Shown here piece after piece: positions 1-9,401 of a stretch of DNA of 64,000 nucleotides; the first letter of the stretch is position 1; the number at the start of each line of letters is the position of its first letter. The DNA is from Acidovorax sp. KKS102 (lineage in GTDB: Bacteria > Pseudomonadota > Gammaproteobacteria > Burkholderiales > Burkholderiaceae_C). A model generated the notes under the pieces. It was not told the DNA's origin, searched no databases, and saw nothing but the letters and a program-made list of their open reading frames with translations. The stretch is taken from NCBI RefSeq assembly GCF_000302535.1, contig NC_018708.1:3162001-3226000 (forward strand), given 5' to 3'. The position numbers were made by a program, and so were the translations under genes.

Positions 1-739
1 AGTCGTTGCGTTCGCCCAGGGTGCCATCGTCGTTGACCAGGTACTTCGGGCACAGGAACAGCGAGATGCCTTTCACCCCCGGTGGCGCATCGGGTAGGCG
101 CGCCAGCACCAGGTGCACGATGTTCTCGGCCATGTCGTGCTCGCCCCAGGTGATGAAGATCTTGTTGCCGCTGACGCGGTAGTGGTCGCCCTCGTGTACG
201 GCACGGCTGCGCAGCGCGGCCAGGTCGGAGCCGGCCTGGGGCTCGGTGAGGTTCATGGTGCCCGTCCAGCGGCCCTCGACCATGGGTGCCAGGAAGCGGC
301 GCTGGAGTGCGTCGCTGCCATGGTGCGCAATGGCCTCCACCGCGCCCAGCGTGAGCATCTGGCACAGGCTGAACGCGAGGTTGGACGACTTCCACATCTC
401 CAGCACGGCGGTGGAGACCAGCGTGGGCAGGCCCTGGCCGCCCCATTCGGTGGCAGCGGGCATGCCGTTCCAGCCGTTCTCGCAGAAGCTGGCCCAGGCT
501 TCGCGAAAGCCGTCGGCGGGCGTGACCCGACCATCGTGCCAGCGCGCGCCCTGCACGTCGCCGGGGTGGTTGAGCGGATCCAGCACGCCAGCGGCGTAAT
601 TAGCCGCCTCCCGCAGGATGGCCTCGACCAGGTCGGGCGTGGTTTCTTCATGGTCCGGCTGGGCGCAGATCGCGTCCAGGCCGCCGACCTCTTTCATGGC
701 GAACAGCATTTCGCGCAGGGGGGCTATGTAGACAGACAC
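1..739 (-). CDS. acyl-CoA dehydrogenase (N-terminal part, runs off the window)
   Basis: A FAD-dependent acyl-CoA dehydrogenase that would introduce the 2,3 double bond of an acyl-CoA in beta-oxidation. The reading frame starts at a GTG (complement of 737-739) preceded by AAGGAA at a good distance, giving [20 protein letters not shown], and is open to base 1, so only about 246 residues are present. The extra N-terminal helix before the core and the stretches [20 protein letters not shown] and ITWGEHDM fit the large subgroup that includes DmdC and other 590-residue dehydrogenases. It lies 24 bases after the transporter gene, so the two are probably co-transcribed. The substrate cannot be read from the sequence. 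Confidence 0.88.
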   Translation of the reverse strand, partial: MSVYIAPLREMLFAMKEVGGLDAICAQPDHEETTPDLVEAILREAANYAAGVLDPLNHPGDVQGARWHDGRVTPADGFREAWASFCENGWNGMPAATEWGGQGLPTLVSTAVLEMWKSSNLAFSLCQMLTLGAVEAIAHHGSDALQRRFLAPMVEGRWTGTMNLTEPQAGSDLAALRSRAVHEGDHYRVSGNKIFITWGEHDMAENIVHLVLARLPDAPPGVKGISLFLCPKYLVNDDGTLGERND

Positions 740-763
740 AGCGAATTTCCTTGATGGCTACGA

Positions 764-2131
764 TCAGGCGTTTTGCGGCGTCTGTTGCGACGGGCGCAAC
801 TCGCGTGCAGCCTCTTGCGGGCCCACCGACGCCGGGCCGCCATGCCTGATGAACGCCAGGGCGATCGAGCCGATGATCCCGAAAGCCCCGATCACCAGGA
901 AGTTCTGCTCCAGCGGCAGCTCAAGCGCAACGATCTGGCCGATTAGCAGCGGCGCCGCGATCGCGCCCAGGCGCCCCACGCCGGAGGCCATGCCGATGCC
1001 GGTCGAGCGGATGGACATCGGGTAAAACTGCCCGCAGTAGGCATAGGCCACCAATTGCGCGCCGGTGGTGCAGGCGCCGACCGCGCCGATGATCAGATAA
1101 CGCAGCTCGGTCGAGGTCTGGAACGTCATCAGGTACAGCAGCACGCCGCCCAGCGCATACATCCCCACCAGCACCCACTTGATGTTGAACTTGTCGGCGA
1201 GCCACCCGCCTCCCACGGCACCGATGATGGCGCCAACGTTCAGCGCGATCACGAAGCTGAGGGCAGACCCCAGGCTGTAGCCAGCCATAGCCATCAGCTT
1301 GGTCAGCCAGCTGCTGAGCGCATAGACCATGAACAGGCCCGAGAAGAAGGCGATCCAGAACAGCACCGTGCTCGGGCCTCGCCCGTCCTGGAACAGCCGG
1401 GAGACCGGCGCACCCGCCACGCGGTCGGCGGTGGGCACGACGAACTGGGCGTCCGCCGGGTGCTTGACTCCCGGCTGGAGATTACGGGCCACTTCGGCCA
1501 GTTCGCCGTTGCGGCTGCGCGAGATCAGGTAGGTCATTGATTCCGGCACCAGCTTCAGGATGAACGGAATCAGCAGGACCGGCACACCCGCTGCGATGAA
1601 AACGACCTGCCAGCCGTACTCGCCGATCAGCTGCTTGCCGAGCACCGCGGCCAGGATGCCGCCCAGTGCGTAGCCCGAAGTCATCAGCGCCGTCATCAGG
1701 CTGCGGATCTTCTTGGGCGAGTACTCGACCATCTGTGCCACGATGACCGGCAGCACACCGCCAATCCCCAGGCCCGCGATGAAGCGCACCACGCTGAAGC
1801 TGATGGGATCCTTGGTGAATCCGGCGGCCGCGGTGAACACGCTGAACAGCATGACGCCAATGGAGAGGGCCCAGCGCCGACCAATCCGGTCGGACAGCGT
1901 GCCCAGAACCATGGCGCCGAACATCATGCCGAACAGGGCCGAACTGGCCATGAAACCGGCAGTCGATGCGTTCACGCCCATCTGCTGCATGATGGACGGC
2001 AGGGCGATGCCCACCACGGCGATGTCATAGCCGTCGATGATGAGAATCAACAGGCACCACAGAAGCACCTTGGCATGAAAGCGGTTGAAGCGAGCGTCGT
2101 CGGCGAGCTTCTGCATGTCGATTTGGCACAC
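764..2131 (-). CDS. MFS transporter, aromatic acid:H+ symporter (AAHS) type
   Basis: Inner-membrane proton symporter, probably importing an organic acid for the neighbouring CoA-dependent pathway. 455 residues with about twelve hydrophobic segments, the usual size for the family. The AAHS signature DGYDIAVVG lies in the first membrane helix (residues 33-41), followed by the MFS loop motif DRIGRRWA between helices 2 and 3. A second half starting near VLFWIAFFSGLF repeats the pattern. AAHS members such as PcaK and BenK carry aromatic acids, but relatives take other carboxylates, so the substrate here is open. The next gene on the same strand is the acyl-CoA dehydrogenase at the left edge. Confidence 0.9.
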   Translation of the reverse strand: MCQIDMQKLADDARFNRFHAKVLLWCLLILIIDGYDIAVVGIALPSIMQQMGVNASTAGFMASSALFGMMFGAMVLGTLSDRIGRRWALSIGVMLFSVFTAAAGFTKDPISFSVVRFIAGLGIGGVLPVIVAQMVEYSPKKIRSLMTALMTSGYALGGILAAVLGKQLIGEYGWQVVFIAAGVPVLLIPFILKLVPESMTYLISRSRNGELAEVARNLQPGVKHPADAQFVVPTADRVAGAPVSRLFQDGRGPSTVLFWIAFFSGLFMVYALSSWLTKLMAMAGYSLGSALSFVIALNVGAIIGAVGGGWLADKFNIKWVLVGMYALGGVLLYLMTFQTSTELRYLIIGAVGACTTGAQLVAYAYCGQFYPMSIRSTGIGMASGVGRLGAIAAPLLIGQIVALELPLEQNFLVIGAFGIIGSIALAFIRHGGPASVGPQEAARELRPSQQTPQNA

Positions 2132-2223
2132 GTGTTTGTCTCCTTTGGGTTAGGCTCTGGATCGTGGGGCGGCGGTCATCGCCGCTCCGCTACATGTCGT
2201 CCAGCGCACACAAGGAATCCTAG

Positions 2224-2849
2224 GTGCCGGTGCTGCGAGCCGCGATGACGAAGCGCCCCGATCGAATGACAAACGGCCCCTTTCTGAGAGCACTGTTCAA
2301 GTGCGCCAAGAGGTCAGGCGTCAAGCTGAATATGGTCGCCCGTGCGGCTGATATTCCAGCACGAAGGGCGCTTCTGCCTGCTGGGAACACCCCGGCAGTG
2401 TTGGGTGCCCAGGGGCTCACGCCCCATCGTCGGCGCACGCCTCAACGCCAGACCCTGTACGCCTTCGCCGCCGTCAGCACGCACGATGGCGTGATTGACT
2501 CTCTGGTGCTGCCCTGGGCCAACGCTGAGACGATGCAGGTGTTCCTGGCCGAGATGGCGCGACGCCATGCCGTCGAGTTCATCATGATGGTCATGGATCA
2601 GGCGGGTTGGCACATCGCGGGTCACTTGGATGTGCCACAGAATATGCGCCTAGAGTTTCTGCCAGCCTTGAGCTGAACCCGGTCGAGCATCTGTGGAAGG
2701 TGCCGTGCCAGGATTGGTTTGCCAACACGGTGTTCAAAGAACTGGAGGCCGTACACGACGCGCTGGTGCAAGGACTCATTGCTCTCGAAACACATCAGCA
2801 AAGAACCCAGTCAATGACAGGCTTGATTGGGTTACTTCTATATCCTTGA
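2224..2849 (+). pseudogene. IS630-family transposase remnant, frameshifted
   Basis: Pieces of a DDE transposase lie in three registers. Around 2354 the frame reads FQHEGRFCLLGTPRQCWVPR, matching the first catalytic block of IS630 transposases, but the expected Asp is His (2360-2362). The frame then shifts to read VEFIMMVMDQAGWHIAGHLD (second Asp block) and ends prematurely at 2676. The last block, LELNPVEHLWKVPCQDW, continues in another frame to 2849. With at least two frameshifts and a lost catalytic Asp the copy is dead. Terminal inverted repeats were not recognised. It separates the transporter pair from the hydrolase gene and suggests past rearrangement of the catabolic region. Confidence 0.8.
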
Positions 2850-2864
2850 GGGCAAATTAGTGCA

Positions 2865-3914
2865 TCAGGCGAGCCGATAGCGCATTGCACCGTCTTCGTC
2901 TTCTGCAGACACGATTTCCCCACGCTGGTCGAGATAGTTTAGGTGGGCGAGCGTCTCTCCGGTCGCGAGGTTGAGGTGCATTTGCTCCGCAACAATGGAC
3001 GAACGGTACAGGGCGCGAACCAGGTCGATGACCCTCAGAGGCTGCACAAGTTGTTGCCTGACGCGGTCGGTGCCTCTGACGGTGCTCGCACGCAGTTGCT
3101 CCAACCGTAGGTGCAGGCCATGGAAAGGTTCGTTGTGGGCAGGCAGAATCAGGGCGCTCCCAGGTACGCGTTGCATCAACCGGTCGATGGAATCGAGCCA
3201 GCCCTGCAGAGGATTCGCATGCGGCTCGGTGGCGTACACGGAGGTATTGGAACTGATCCTGGGAAGAACCTGATCCCCCGATATCAGCAAATCCAGTTCG
3301 CGCGAGTAGAAGCACGCGTGCTCGGGGGAATGTCCTGTGCCGACGATGACTTCCCATTCCTGGTCCCCGATCCGCAACATCTGGCCATCCGTGAGCCGCA
3401 CAAAGCTGTCAGGCAATGGATGGATCATCTTACCGAAGTCACCGAACCGGGTGCGGTACTCATCCACCTCGGTGTCGCTCCATCCGGCCCTCCGATAGAA
3501 GCGAACGCCATCGACTGGCGCTTCCCGCCCCGTATCGGCAAGCATCACCCGACAGCTCAAATACTCGTCTCGTGTCATCCAAAGCGCGCATTCGAAGCGA
3601 CGTGTCAACCATCCCGCCATGCCCACATGATCCGGGTGCATGTGCGTCGCTATCACACGGGAGATGGGACGGCCGGCTAGCGGCCCCTGCGGAGCGAGCA
3701 AGGCGAGCCACGCGTTCCTGACGTCCACGCTGCGAATGCCCGTGTCCACGACCGCCCAACCAGGACCGTCGCTCAATGCCCAGAGGTTGATGTGATCCAG
3801 GGAAAACGGCAGCAGCATGCGCAGCCACAGCACACCAGGCTTGATTTCCGTGGCTTGGCCAGGGAGTGGGAGATCCGAGAACGGATACGAGAGTGCCGGG
3901 GCTGCGTCGGTCAT
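2865..3914 (-). CDS. metallo-beta-lactamase-fold hydrolase
   Basis: A 349-residue member of the metallo-beta-lactamase superfamily. The zinc-binding motif THMHPDHVG is near residues 90-98 and is followed by further ligand regions in GTGHSPEHACF, LISGDQVLP and LILPAHNEP. The C-terminal 80 residues (LRVIDLVRALYRSS onward) look like the winged-helix tail seen in hydrolases of this subgroup, often found near acyl-CoA degradation genes. A thioesterase-like or lactonase role is possible but not shown. An in-frame GTG at 3956 would add 14 residues; the ATG at 3914 is preferred because the domain begins soon after it, although neither start has a strong ribosome-binding site. Confidence 0.8.
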   Translation of the reverse strand: MTDAAPALSYPFSDLPLPGQATEIKPGVLWLRMLLPFSLDHINLWALSDGPGWAVVDTGIRSVDVRNAWLALLAPQGPLAGRPISRVIATHMHPDHVGMAGWLTRRFECALWMTRDEYLSCRVMLADTGREAPVDGVRFYRRAGWSDTEVDEYRTRFGDFGKMIHPLPDSFVRLTDGQMLRIGDQEWEVIVGTGHSPEHACFYSRELDLLISGDQVLPRISSNTSVYATEPHANPLQGWLDSIDRLMQRVPGSALILPAHNEPFHGLHLRLEQLRASTVRGTDRVRQQLVQPLRVIDLVRALYRSSIVAEQMHLNLATGETLAHLNYLDQRGEIVSAEDEDGAMRYRLA

Positions 3915-4249
3915 GATGCTTGATTTACATTCTGGCAGTGCCGCTCCAAATGGCACACAGCCATCACTCCTATGCAGTGCGAGTTCAGTTTTAGCTTAGG
4001 AAGCTTAGAAGTCAGCCTCAACGGGTGGCAATGACGAATGACCTCGATAGGCTGACGGAAAACATCTGCTTCCTGGCGCAGCCTGTCGCTGCGCTGCCGT
4101 CGGTGCAACTGCCTCAAGGGCTGCAAACAGTCTCTTGAGCGCACGAGAGCCTCGCTCGATGTGGGCCAAGGCCCGGCAGCTATGAAGGCGCCGATCTTCT
4201 CGGTGGTCGGCTACAGCCTCGTGGCCGTGCCGGAATTGGTCGAATGCCT

Positions 4250-5290
4250 CTATGTAGGGTGCTGCCCGCTGCGCGAGCGGGCGCGGTAGGCTCCCGGCGC
4301 GCTGCCGGTCCAGACCTTGAAGGCGCGCTGGAAGGCGGTGCTGTCGGTGAAGCCCAGGTCGGCGGCGATGGCGATGAGCGAGGCTTCGCTGCTGGTCAGG
4401 CGCACGATCGCCATGTCGCGCCGCAGTTGGTCCTTCAGTGCCTGGAAGGAAGTGTCCTCGGTGGCCAGGTGCCGCTGCAACGCGCTCACCGACATGTGCA
4501 GGCGCTGCGCGGTGACGGCCAGGTCGGGCCATTCGGGGCTGGCCCGCTGCAGCACCATGCGGACCCGCGCGCTGGCGCTGCGCTCGTTCAGGTGCGGACC
4601 CACCACGTTGCCCGGCGTGGCGCGCAGGAAGGACTGCAGCGCGTCCCGATCGCGCCGCACCGGCTGTTTGAAGGCGTCGGCGTCGAACCAGGCGGCCGTG
4701 CGCGGCTGCCCGAAGCACAGCGTACCGGAAAAGATGCGCCCGTAGCTCATCGCATGGAGCGGCTGCGCAAAATTGAAGTCGAATCGCTGCGGCACCAGCC
4801 GGCCGCCGTGCAGCCACAGCAGCAAGCGCCAGAACACGCGCAGCAGATGTGCGTGAAGGAATTCGGCATGTGCGCCCGCGCCGCCGCGCATCTCCAGCGC
4901 GAAGCCCCCCAGCGCGCCCTCGGTCACGGGCACCAGCGCCACGTCGTCCTGCAGCAGGGCGAAGGATTCGCTCAGGCGACGCAGGGCGTATGACAACGAA
5001 TGGGCAGTGAACGCGCTGCGCACCATTAGCGCGAAGCTGCCCGGGCGCATGGGCCGCCCATGCAGGTAGCCCAGGCACTCGTCGTTCAGGCTGTCCTTGA
5101 CGGCGATAAACAGCGCGTTGAACTGCTCCACGGTTACGCGCGAATCCTCCAGATCCAGTAGCGATTCGCTGATGCCTGCGCGCCCCAGCACGCCCTCCAG
5201 CCATTCTTGCGTGGCCAGCCCCTTGCCGCGCGCGCCGTCCAGCAGGCCATGCACGGCGAAGATAGGAGCAGTAAAGACGGGTTGCAGCAT
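4250..5290 (-). CDS. AraC-family transcriptional regulator (OruR/ArgR-like layout)
   Basis: A 346-residue regulator with an N-terminal effector-binding region of the arabinose-binding-like type (residues about 20-210) and a C-terminal AraC/XylS double helix-turn-helix (about 245-335). The second helix-turn-helix region reads IAADLGFTDSTAFQRAFKVW and ends in GSAPGAYR, the family hallmark. It is divergent from the catabolic operon across a 194-base gap (5291-5484) and is therefore the likely local regulator, responding to the pathway substrate or its CoA ester. That role is inference from position. The 335 bases downstream (3915-4249) show no convincing gene. Confidence 0.9.
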   Translation of the reverse strand: MLQPVFTAPIFAVHGLLDGARGKGLATQEWLEGVLGRAGISESLLDLEDSRVTVEQFNALFIAVKDSLNDECLGYLHGRPMRPGSFALMVRSAFTAHSLSYALRRLSESFALLQDDVALVPVTEGALGGFALEMRGGAGAHAEFLHAHLLRVFWRLLLWLHGGRLVPQRFDFNFAQPLHAMSYGRIFSGTLCFGQPRTAAWFDADAFKQPVRRDRDALQSFLRATPGNVVGPHLNERSASARVRMVLQRASPEWPDLAVTAQRLHMSVSALQRHLATEDTSFQALKDQLRRDMAIVRLTSSEASLIAIAADLGFTDSTAFQRAFKVWTGSAPGAYRARSRSGQHPT

Positions 5291-5484
5291 GGCGTGTGAT
5301 CGAAGGGGTCAACGCCGGTCGCACGGGCCGAACGAAGTTATTTGTCAGTTGATTGAGGCAATCCGCCATCGCCCTTGCAGGGGCCAATTATTACGATTGT
5401 CGCATCCCCCAAAGCACTTCGGCAGTGGCGCTGTGCGGAACGCCCGGCGCGGGGTCAGAAGCCAACATACAAGGAGACACGCTC

Positions 5485-6630
5485 ATGCTGCCACAGCTGT
5501 ATCGCCACGCCTGGATGGACGGCGAGATCGACGCCTTTCGCGAGCAGGTGCGCCGCTACGTTGCCGCCGAATTTACTCCCCGGCTCGACGAATGGCGCCG
5601 CCAGGGCTACATCCCGCGCGAGGTCTGGCGTCCGTTCGGCGAGATGAGCTTTCTGCTGCCCGAGATGCCCGAGACCTATGGTGGTGCCGGCGCCAGCCTC
5701 GCCTACCAGCTGGTGGTGCAGGACGAACTGGCCAAGGCCGAGATGCCGGTCAATATCGCGGTGCACACCATCGCGTCGCATTACATCCTGGACTTCGGCA
5801 CCGAAGCGCAAAAGCAGCGCTGGCTGCCCAAGGTGACGAACGGCGAGATGCTGGCCGCAATCGCGATGACCGAGCCGGGCTGCGGCTCGGATCTGAAGGC
5901 CATCTCCACGCGGGCCCGGCGCGACGGCGACCACTACGTGATCGACGGCGCCAAGACCTTCATCACCAACGGCTTCACCGGAAACCTGCTGATCGTCGCG
6001 GCGCGCACCAGTGGCGCGGGCAGCAAAGGGGTGTCGCTGTTCGTATTGGAGACCGAGAACCTGCCAGGCTTTCGTGTGGGCCGCCTGCTTGAAAAGATCG
6101 GCATGCAGGCCTCGGACACGGCGGAGCTTTTCTTCGACAGCGTGCGCGTTCCAGCCGACCAACTGCTGGGGGGCGTTGAAGGCCAAGGCTTTGGGCAACT
6201 AATGGGCGCGTTGCCCTACGAGCGCATGGTCATTGCAGTGCCGGCGGCGGCCGTCATCGACCGGGCGTTGGAGCTCACCATCGAATACACGAAGCAGCGC
6301 AAGATATTCGGCGCGCCTCTGTTCGACATGCAGACAACGCGCCAAAAGCTGGCCGAGATGGCGACCATCGCGCATGTGGTGCGCAGCTTCGTCAACGACT
6401 GTACCCAGCGACTGCTGGACGGCACACTCGACAACGAGGCCGCCTACATGGCCAAGTGGTGGTGCACCGAACAGCAGTGCCGCGTGGTGGACGAGTGTCT
6501 CCAATTGTTCGGCGGCTACGGCTACATGGCCGAGTACCCGATCGCGCGGATGTATGCCGCTTCGCGAGTGCAGAAGATCTACGGCGGTGCCAACGAGGTC
6601 CTGAAAGACCTGGTTTCGAGGAAGCTGTGA
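5485..6630 (+). CDS. acyl-CoA dehydrogenase, isovaleryl/long-chain type base position
   Basis: A 381-residue FAD-dependent dehydrogenase, the normal length for the family. The start ATG follows AAGGAGACACGCTC. The FAD and substrate motifs AIAMTEPGCGSDLKAI and TFITNGFTGNLLIVAA are present, and CLQLFGGYGYMAEYPIARMY closes the C-terminal domain. Where short- and medium-chain enzymes carry the catalytic Glu (IYEGTNEI) this protein has KIYGGANEV, with Gly. A Glu at about residue 246 in PYERMVIA sits where isovaleryl- and long-chain acyl-CoA dehydrogenases keep their base. That placement is associated with enzymes that accept branched substrates. It is the first gene of the operon controlled from the AraC side. 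Confidence 0.93.
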   Translation: MLPQLYRHAWMDGEIDAFREQVRRYVAAEFTPRLDEWRRQGYIPREVWRPFGEMSFLLPEMPETYGGAGASLAYQLVVQDELAKAEMPVNIAVHTIASHYILDFGTEAQKQRWLPKVTNGEMLAAIAMTEPGCGSDLKAISTRARRDGDHYVIDGAKTFITNGFTGNLLIVAARTSGAGSKGVSLFVLETENLPGFRVGRLLEKIGMQASDTAELFFDSVRVPADQLLGGVEGQGFGQLMGALPYERMVIAVPAAAVIDRALELTIEYTKQRKIFGAPLFDMQTTRQKLAEMATIAHVVRSFVNDCTQRLLDGTLDNEAAYMAKWWCTEQQCRVVDECLQLFGGYGYMAEYPIARMYAASRVQKIYGGANEVLKDLVSRKL

Positions 6631-6632
6631 AC

Positions 6633-7709
6633 ATGCCGCACACGTCGCACACGCTGCAGTTGCCGCTGCACGGCGTCCGTGTGGTGGAGTTTGAGGGCAT
6701 CGGTCCAGGCCCTCTGGCCGCCAGGATGCTGGTCGACATGGGCGCCGAGGTGATCGCGCTGGCACGGGCCGAGCAGGCTGCTGGGGCGCAGCGGCTGGGC
6801 GGGACGGTGGAGAACCCGCTGCACCGCGGTAAGAAGGTCGAGGTCATCGACCTGAAGTCGCCAGGTGGCAAGGCGCGCGCACTGGAGCTGATTGCCCAGG
6901 CCGACGCCCTAATCGAAGGCTTTCGCCCAGGGGTGATGGAGCGGCTGGGCTTTGGCCCCGCAGATTGCGCGGCGCGCAATCCCCGACTGGTCTATGGCCG
7001 GATGACGGGCTGGGGCCAGGACGGGCCGCTTGCCCAGGCCGCGGGCCACGACCTGAACTACGTCGCGCTGACGGGCCTGCTGTCGCTGTCGGCGCACAGG
7101 GGGCAGGCGCCCATCGTGCCGCCCTCGGTACTCGGGGACGGTGCCGGGGCGCTAGGCATGGCTTTTGGCATCGCCTGCGCGCTGGTCGATGCACGGGCCA
7201 CCGGCCGTGGCCGGGTTGTGGACGCAGCCATCGTGGACATCGTGGCCATGCTGGGCACGCTGGTGCACTGGATTCGCGCCAACGGGCAGATCGACGGCGC
7301 ACAGCCGAGCCCGTTCCACGATTCGCCGTTCTATGACGTGTACGTCTGCGCCGACGGTGGCTTCATCAGCCTCGGCGCGATCGAGCCGCCGTTCTACGCA
7401 TTGCTGTTGTCCAAGTTGGGCCTGGCGGACGTGAACCCTGCAGACCAGTACGACACGGCGGCGTGGCCGGCGTTGAAGGAGCGCATCGCGGCCCTCATCC
7501 GCACCCAGCCCCAGGCGCACTGGTGCGCGCTGCTTGAAGGCAGCGACGCCTGCTTTGCACCCGTTCTCAGCCTGGCCGAGGCAGTGCGGCATCCGCACAA
7601 CGCGGTACGGGGCATCTACCAGACCACCTCTTTCGGCGCCATCGAAGCGGCCCCGGCCCCACGGTTCCAGGCACTCAACGCAACCACCACCCAGGAGACA
7701 AAGAAATGA
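6633..7709 (+). CDS. alpha-methylacyl-CoA racemase (CoA-transferase family III fold)
   Basis: A 358-residue CaiB/BaiF-fold protein whose details match alpha-methylacyl-CoA racemase rather than a CoA transferase. It opens with VRVVEFEGIGPGPLAARML and has AGHDLNYVALTG, giving His139 and Asp140, and VLGDGAGALG, giving Asp169. The spacing of His139 and Asp169 is the same as that of the catalytic His126/Asp156 pair of the mycobacterial racemase. ISLGAIEPPFYALLLSKLGL also matches the racemase C-terminal block. The enzyme would interconvert (2R)- and (2S)-2-methylacyl-CoA, so that a stereospecific dehydrogenase can use both. The ATG at 6633 follows GAGGAAG and lies two bases after the preceding stop. 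Confidence 0.88.
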   Translation: MPHTSHTLQLPLHGVRVVEFEGIGPGPLAARMLVDMGAEVIALARAEQAAGAQRLGGTVENPLHRGKKVEVIDLKSPGGKARALELIAQADALIEGFRPGVMERLGFGPADCAARNPRLVYGRMTGWGQDGPLAQAAGHDLNYVALTGLLSLSAHRGQAPIVPPSVLGDGAGALGMAFGIACALVDARATGRGRVVDAAIVDIVAMLGTLVHWIRANGQIDGAQPSPFHDSPFYDVYVCADGGFISLGAIEPPFYALLLSKLGLADVNPADQYDTAAWPALKERIAALIRTQPQAHWCALLEGSDACFAPVLSLAEAVRHPHNAVRGIYQTTSFGAIEAAPAPRFQALNATTTQETKK

Positions 7710-9373
7710 CTGCTACCACCCACATCGTCCGCGGCTGCCCGTCCACCACGGGCAACGACCGCCAGCTCAACACCACGACGCTGATCCGGCACGCCGCGCG
7801 CACCCATGGGGACCAGGAGATCGTCTACCGCACACCCGATGGCGGCTGGGATCGCTACACCTATGCCGACTGCTACGCGCGCGTCTGCCGCAGCGCCAAT
7901 GCGCTGCGCGCGCTCGGTGTCGAGCCCGGCGACCGGGTCGGCATCCTGGACTGGAACAGCCGACGTCACTTCGAGCTGTACTGGTCTATTCCCGGCCTGG
8001 GTGCTGTCATGTTGCAGATGAATCTGCGCCTGGGCCCAGAGGACCTGGGCTACGTGGTCGACCACAGCAAGGTGTCCTACGTTTGCGTGGACGAGTCATT
8101 ACTACCCATTGCCGAATCCGTCGCAGCGAATTCGCCCCAGATCAAGGGCTGGATTGTCATGACCGACAAGCCGCTGGACCAGATCAAGACCACGCTGAAA
8201 CCGCTGCTGCACTACGAAGACCTGCTGGCCGCCGCCGACACCCAGATCGACTGGCCCGAGATCGACGAAACCTCGGCCTACAGCGCCTGCTACACCACCG
8301 GCACCACGGGCAGGCCCAAGGGCGTGTACTACTCGCACCGCGGCATCTACATGCATTCCACGGGCATGGCCACCAATCTGGGCATGACGCTGGACGACTG
8401 TGTGATGCTCATCACCCCCATGTTCCACGGGCAATGCTGGGGCTTGCCGCAGGCCGCCACGCTGCTGGGCGACAAGATCGTGCTGCCGGGCCGCTATGTC
8501 GCCGAGGACACCAAGCCCCTGGTTGACGCCATGATCGCCGAGGGCGTGACGGTCGCCAACGGCGCACCGGCCATCTTCCAGCCCATGCTGCAGTACATCG
8601 AGACGATGCCGGTCAAGCCGGACTTCAGCCGCATGCGCATGCTGTCCGGCGCCTCCGAGCCGCCGCTGTCGATGATGATCGGTTTCTACAAACTCACCGG
8701 TGCCGAGGTGGTGCATGGCTACGGCGCCACCGAAGCCACGACGCTGGTGACGATGAACCGCCTCAAGTCCACGCTCAAGAAGCGCCTGACCGAGGAAGAG
8801 CGCTGGAACCTGAAGCGCAAGCAAGGTCTGGTGCTGACCGGGGTGGACATCCGCATCGTCGATGCCGACGACAAGGACTTGCCGCATGACGGAAAGTCGG
8901 CAGGCGAGATCTGCGTGCGCGGCCCCTGGATCACGGCCAGCTACCACGACATGCCCGACTCCGCAGACCGCTTCCTGGAAGGCGGCTGGTGGCGCTCGGG
9001 CGATGTCGGCACGGTGGACGAGAACGGCTACCTCAAGGTCACCGACCGCATCAAGGACGTGATCAAGAGCGGCGGCGAATGGATTTCTTCCATCGACATG
9101 GAAAACCTGCTCATGGGTCACCCCGCCGTGCGCGACGCCGCAGTTGTCGGCGTTCCGCATCCGAAGTGGCAGGAGAGGCCGCTGGCCCTGGTGGTGCTGA
9201 AGCCTGGCCAGCAGGCGACCCAGGAACAACTGCAGGAACACCTGACCAGCGCCTTCGCCAAGTGGCAGTTGCCGGATCAGGTCCTGTTCGTCGAGGCCAT
9301 CCCCAAGACCAGCGTCGGCAAGCTCGACAAGAAGCGTATACGCGCCGAGCACGCGGATCGCTACGCCGAGTGA
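7706..9373 (+). CDS. acyl-CoA ligase (AMP-forming, long-chain fatty-acid type)
   Basis: A 555-residue ANL-superfamily ligase that would activate the imported carboxylic acid to its CoA thioester with ATP. The phosphate-binding loop reads YTTGTTGRPKGVYYSHRG, the adenylate motif GYGATEATTL follows, then WWRSGDVGTVDENGYLKVTD with the hinge DRIKDVIKSGGEW. The catalytic C-terminal lysine lies in PKTSVGKLDKKRIR. Its ATG overlaps the racemase stop codon (ATGA), so the two are translationally coupled. The family assignment is firm, while chain length and branching preference cannot be read. Confidence 0.93.
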   Translation: MTATTHIVRGCPSTTGNDRQLNTTTLIRHAARTHGDQEIVYRTPDGGWDRYTYADCYARVCRSANALRALGVEPGDRVGILDWNSRRHFELYWSIPGLGAVMLQMNLRLGPEDLGYVVDHSKVSYVCVDESLLPIAESVAANSPQIKGWIVMTDKPLDQIKTTLKPLLHYEDLLAAADTQIDWPEIDETSAYSACYTTGTTGRPKGVYYSHRGIYMHSTGMATNLGMTLDDCVMLITPMFHGQCWGLPQAATLLGDKIVLPGRYVAEDTKPLVDAMIAEGVTVANGAPAIFQPMLQYIETMPVKPDFSRMRMLSGASEPPLSMMIGFYKLTGAEVVHGYGATEATTLVTMNRLKSTLKKRLTEEERWNLKRKQGLVLTGVDIRIVDADDKDLPHDGKSAGEICVRGPWITASYHDMPDSADRFLEGGWWRSGDVGTVDENGYLKVTDRIKDVIKSGGEWISSIDMENLLMGHPAVRDAAVVGVPHPKWQERPLALVVLKPGQQATQEQLQEHLTSAFAKWQLPDQVLFVEAIPKTSVGKLDKKRIRAEHADRYAE

Positions 9374-9401
9374 CGCCGGCTTTTTTATCCAGGAGAACAA
9401 C

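Noticed and set aside
3915..4249. Possible gene between the hydrolase and the AraC regulator
   Set aside because: Short frames only, with no ribosome-binding site or recognisable motif; left as non-coding.
4005..5387. A 460-codon minus-strand frame overlapping the AraC regulator
   Set aside because: Arg/Ala-rich shadow of the regulator; the other frame has the AraC helix-turn-helix.
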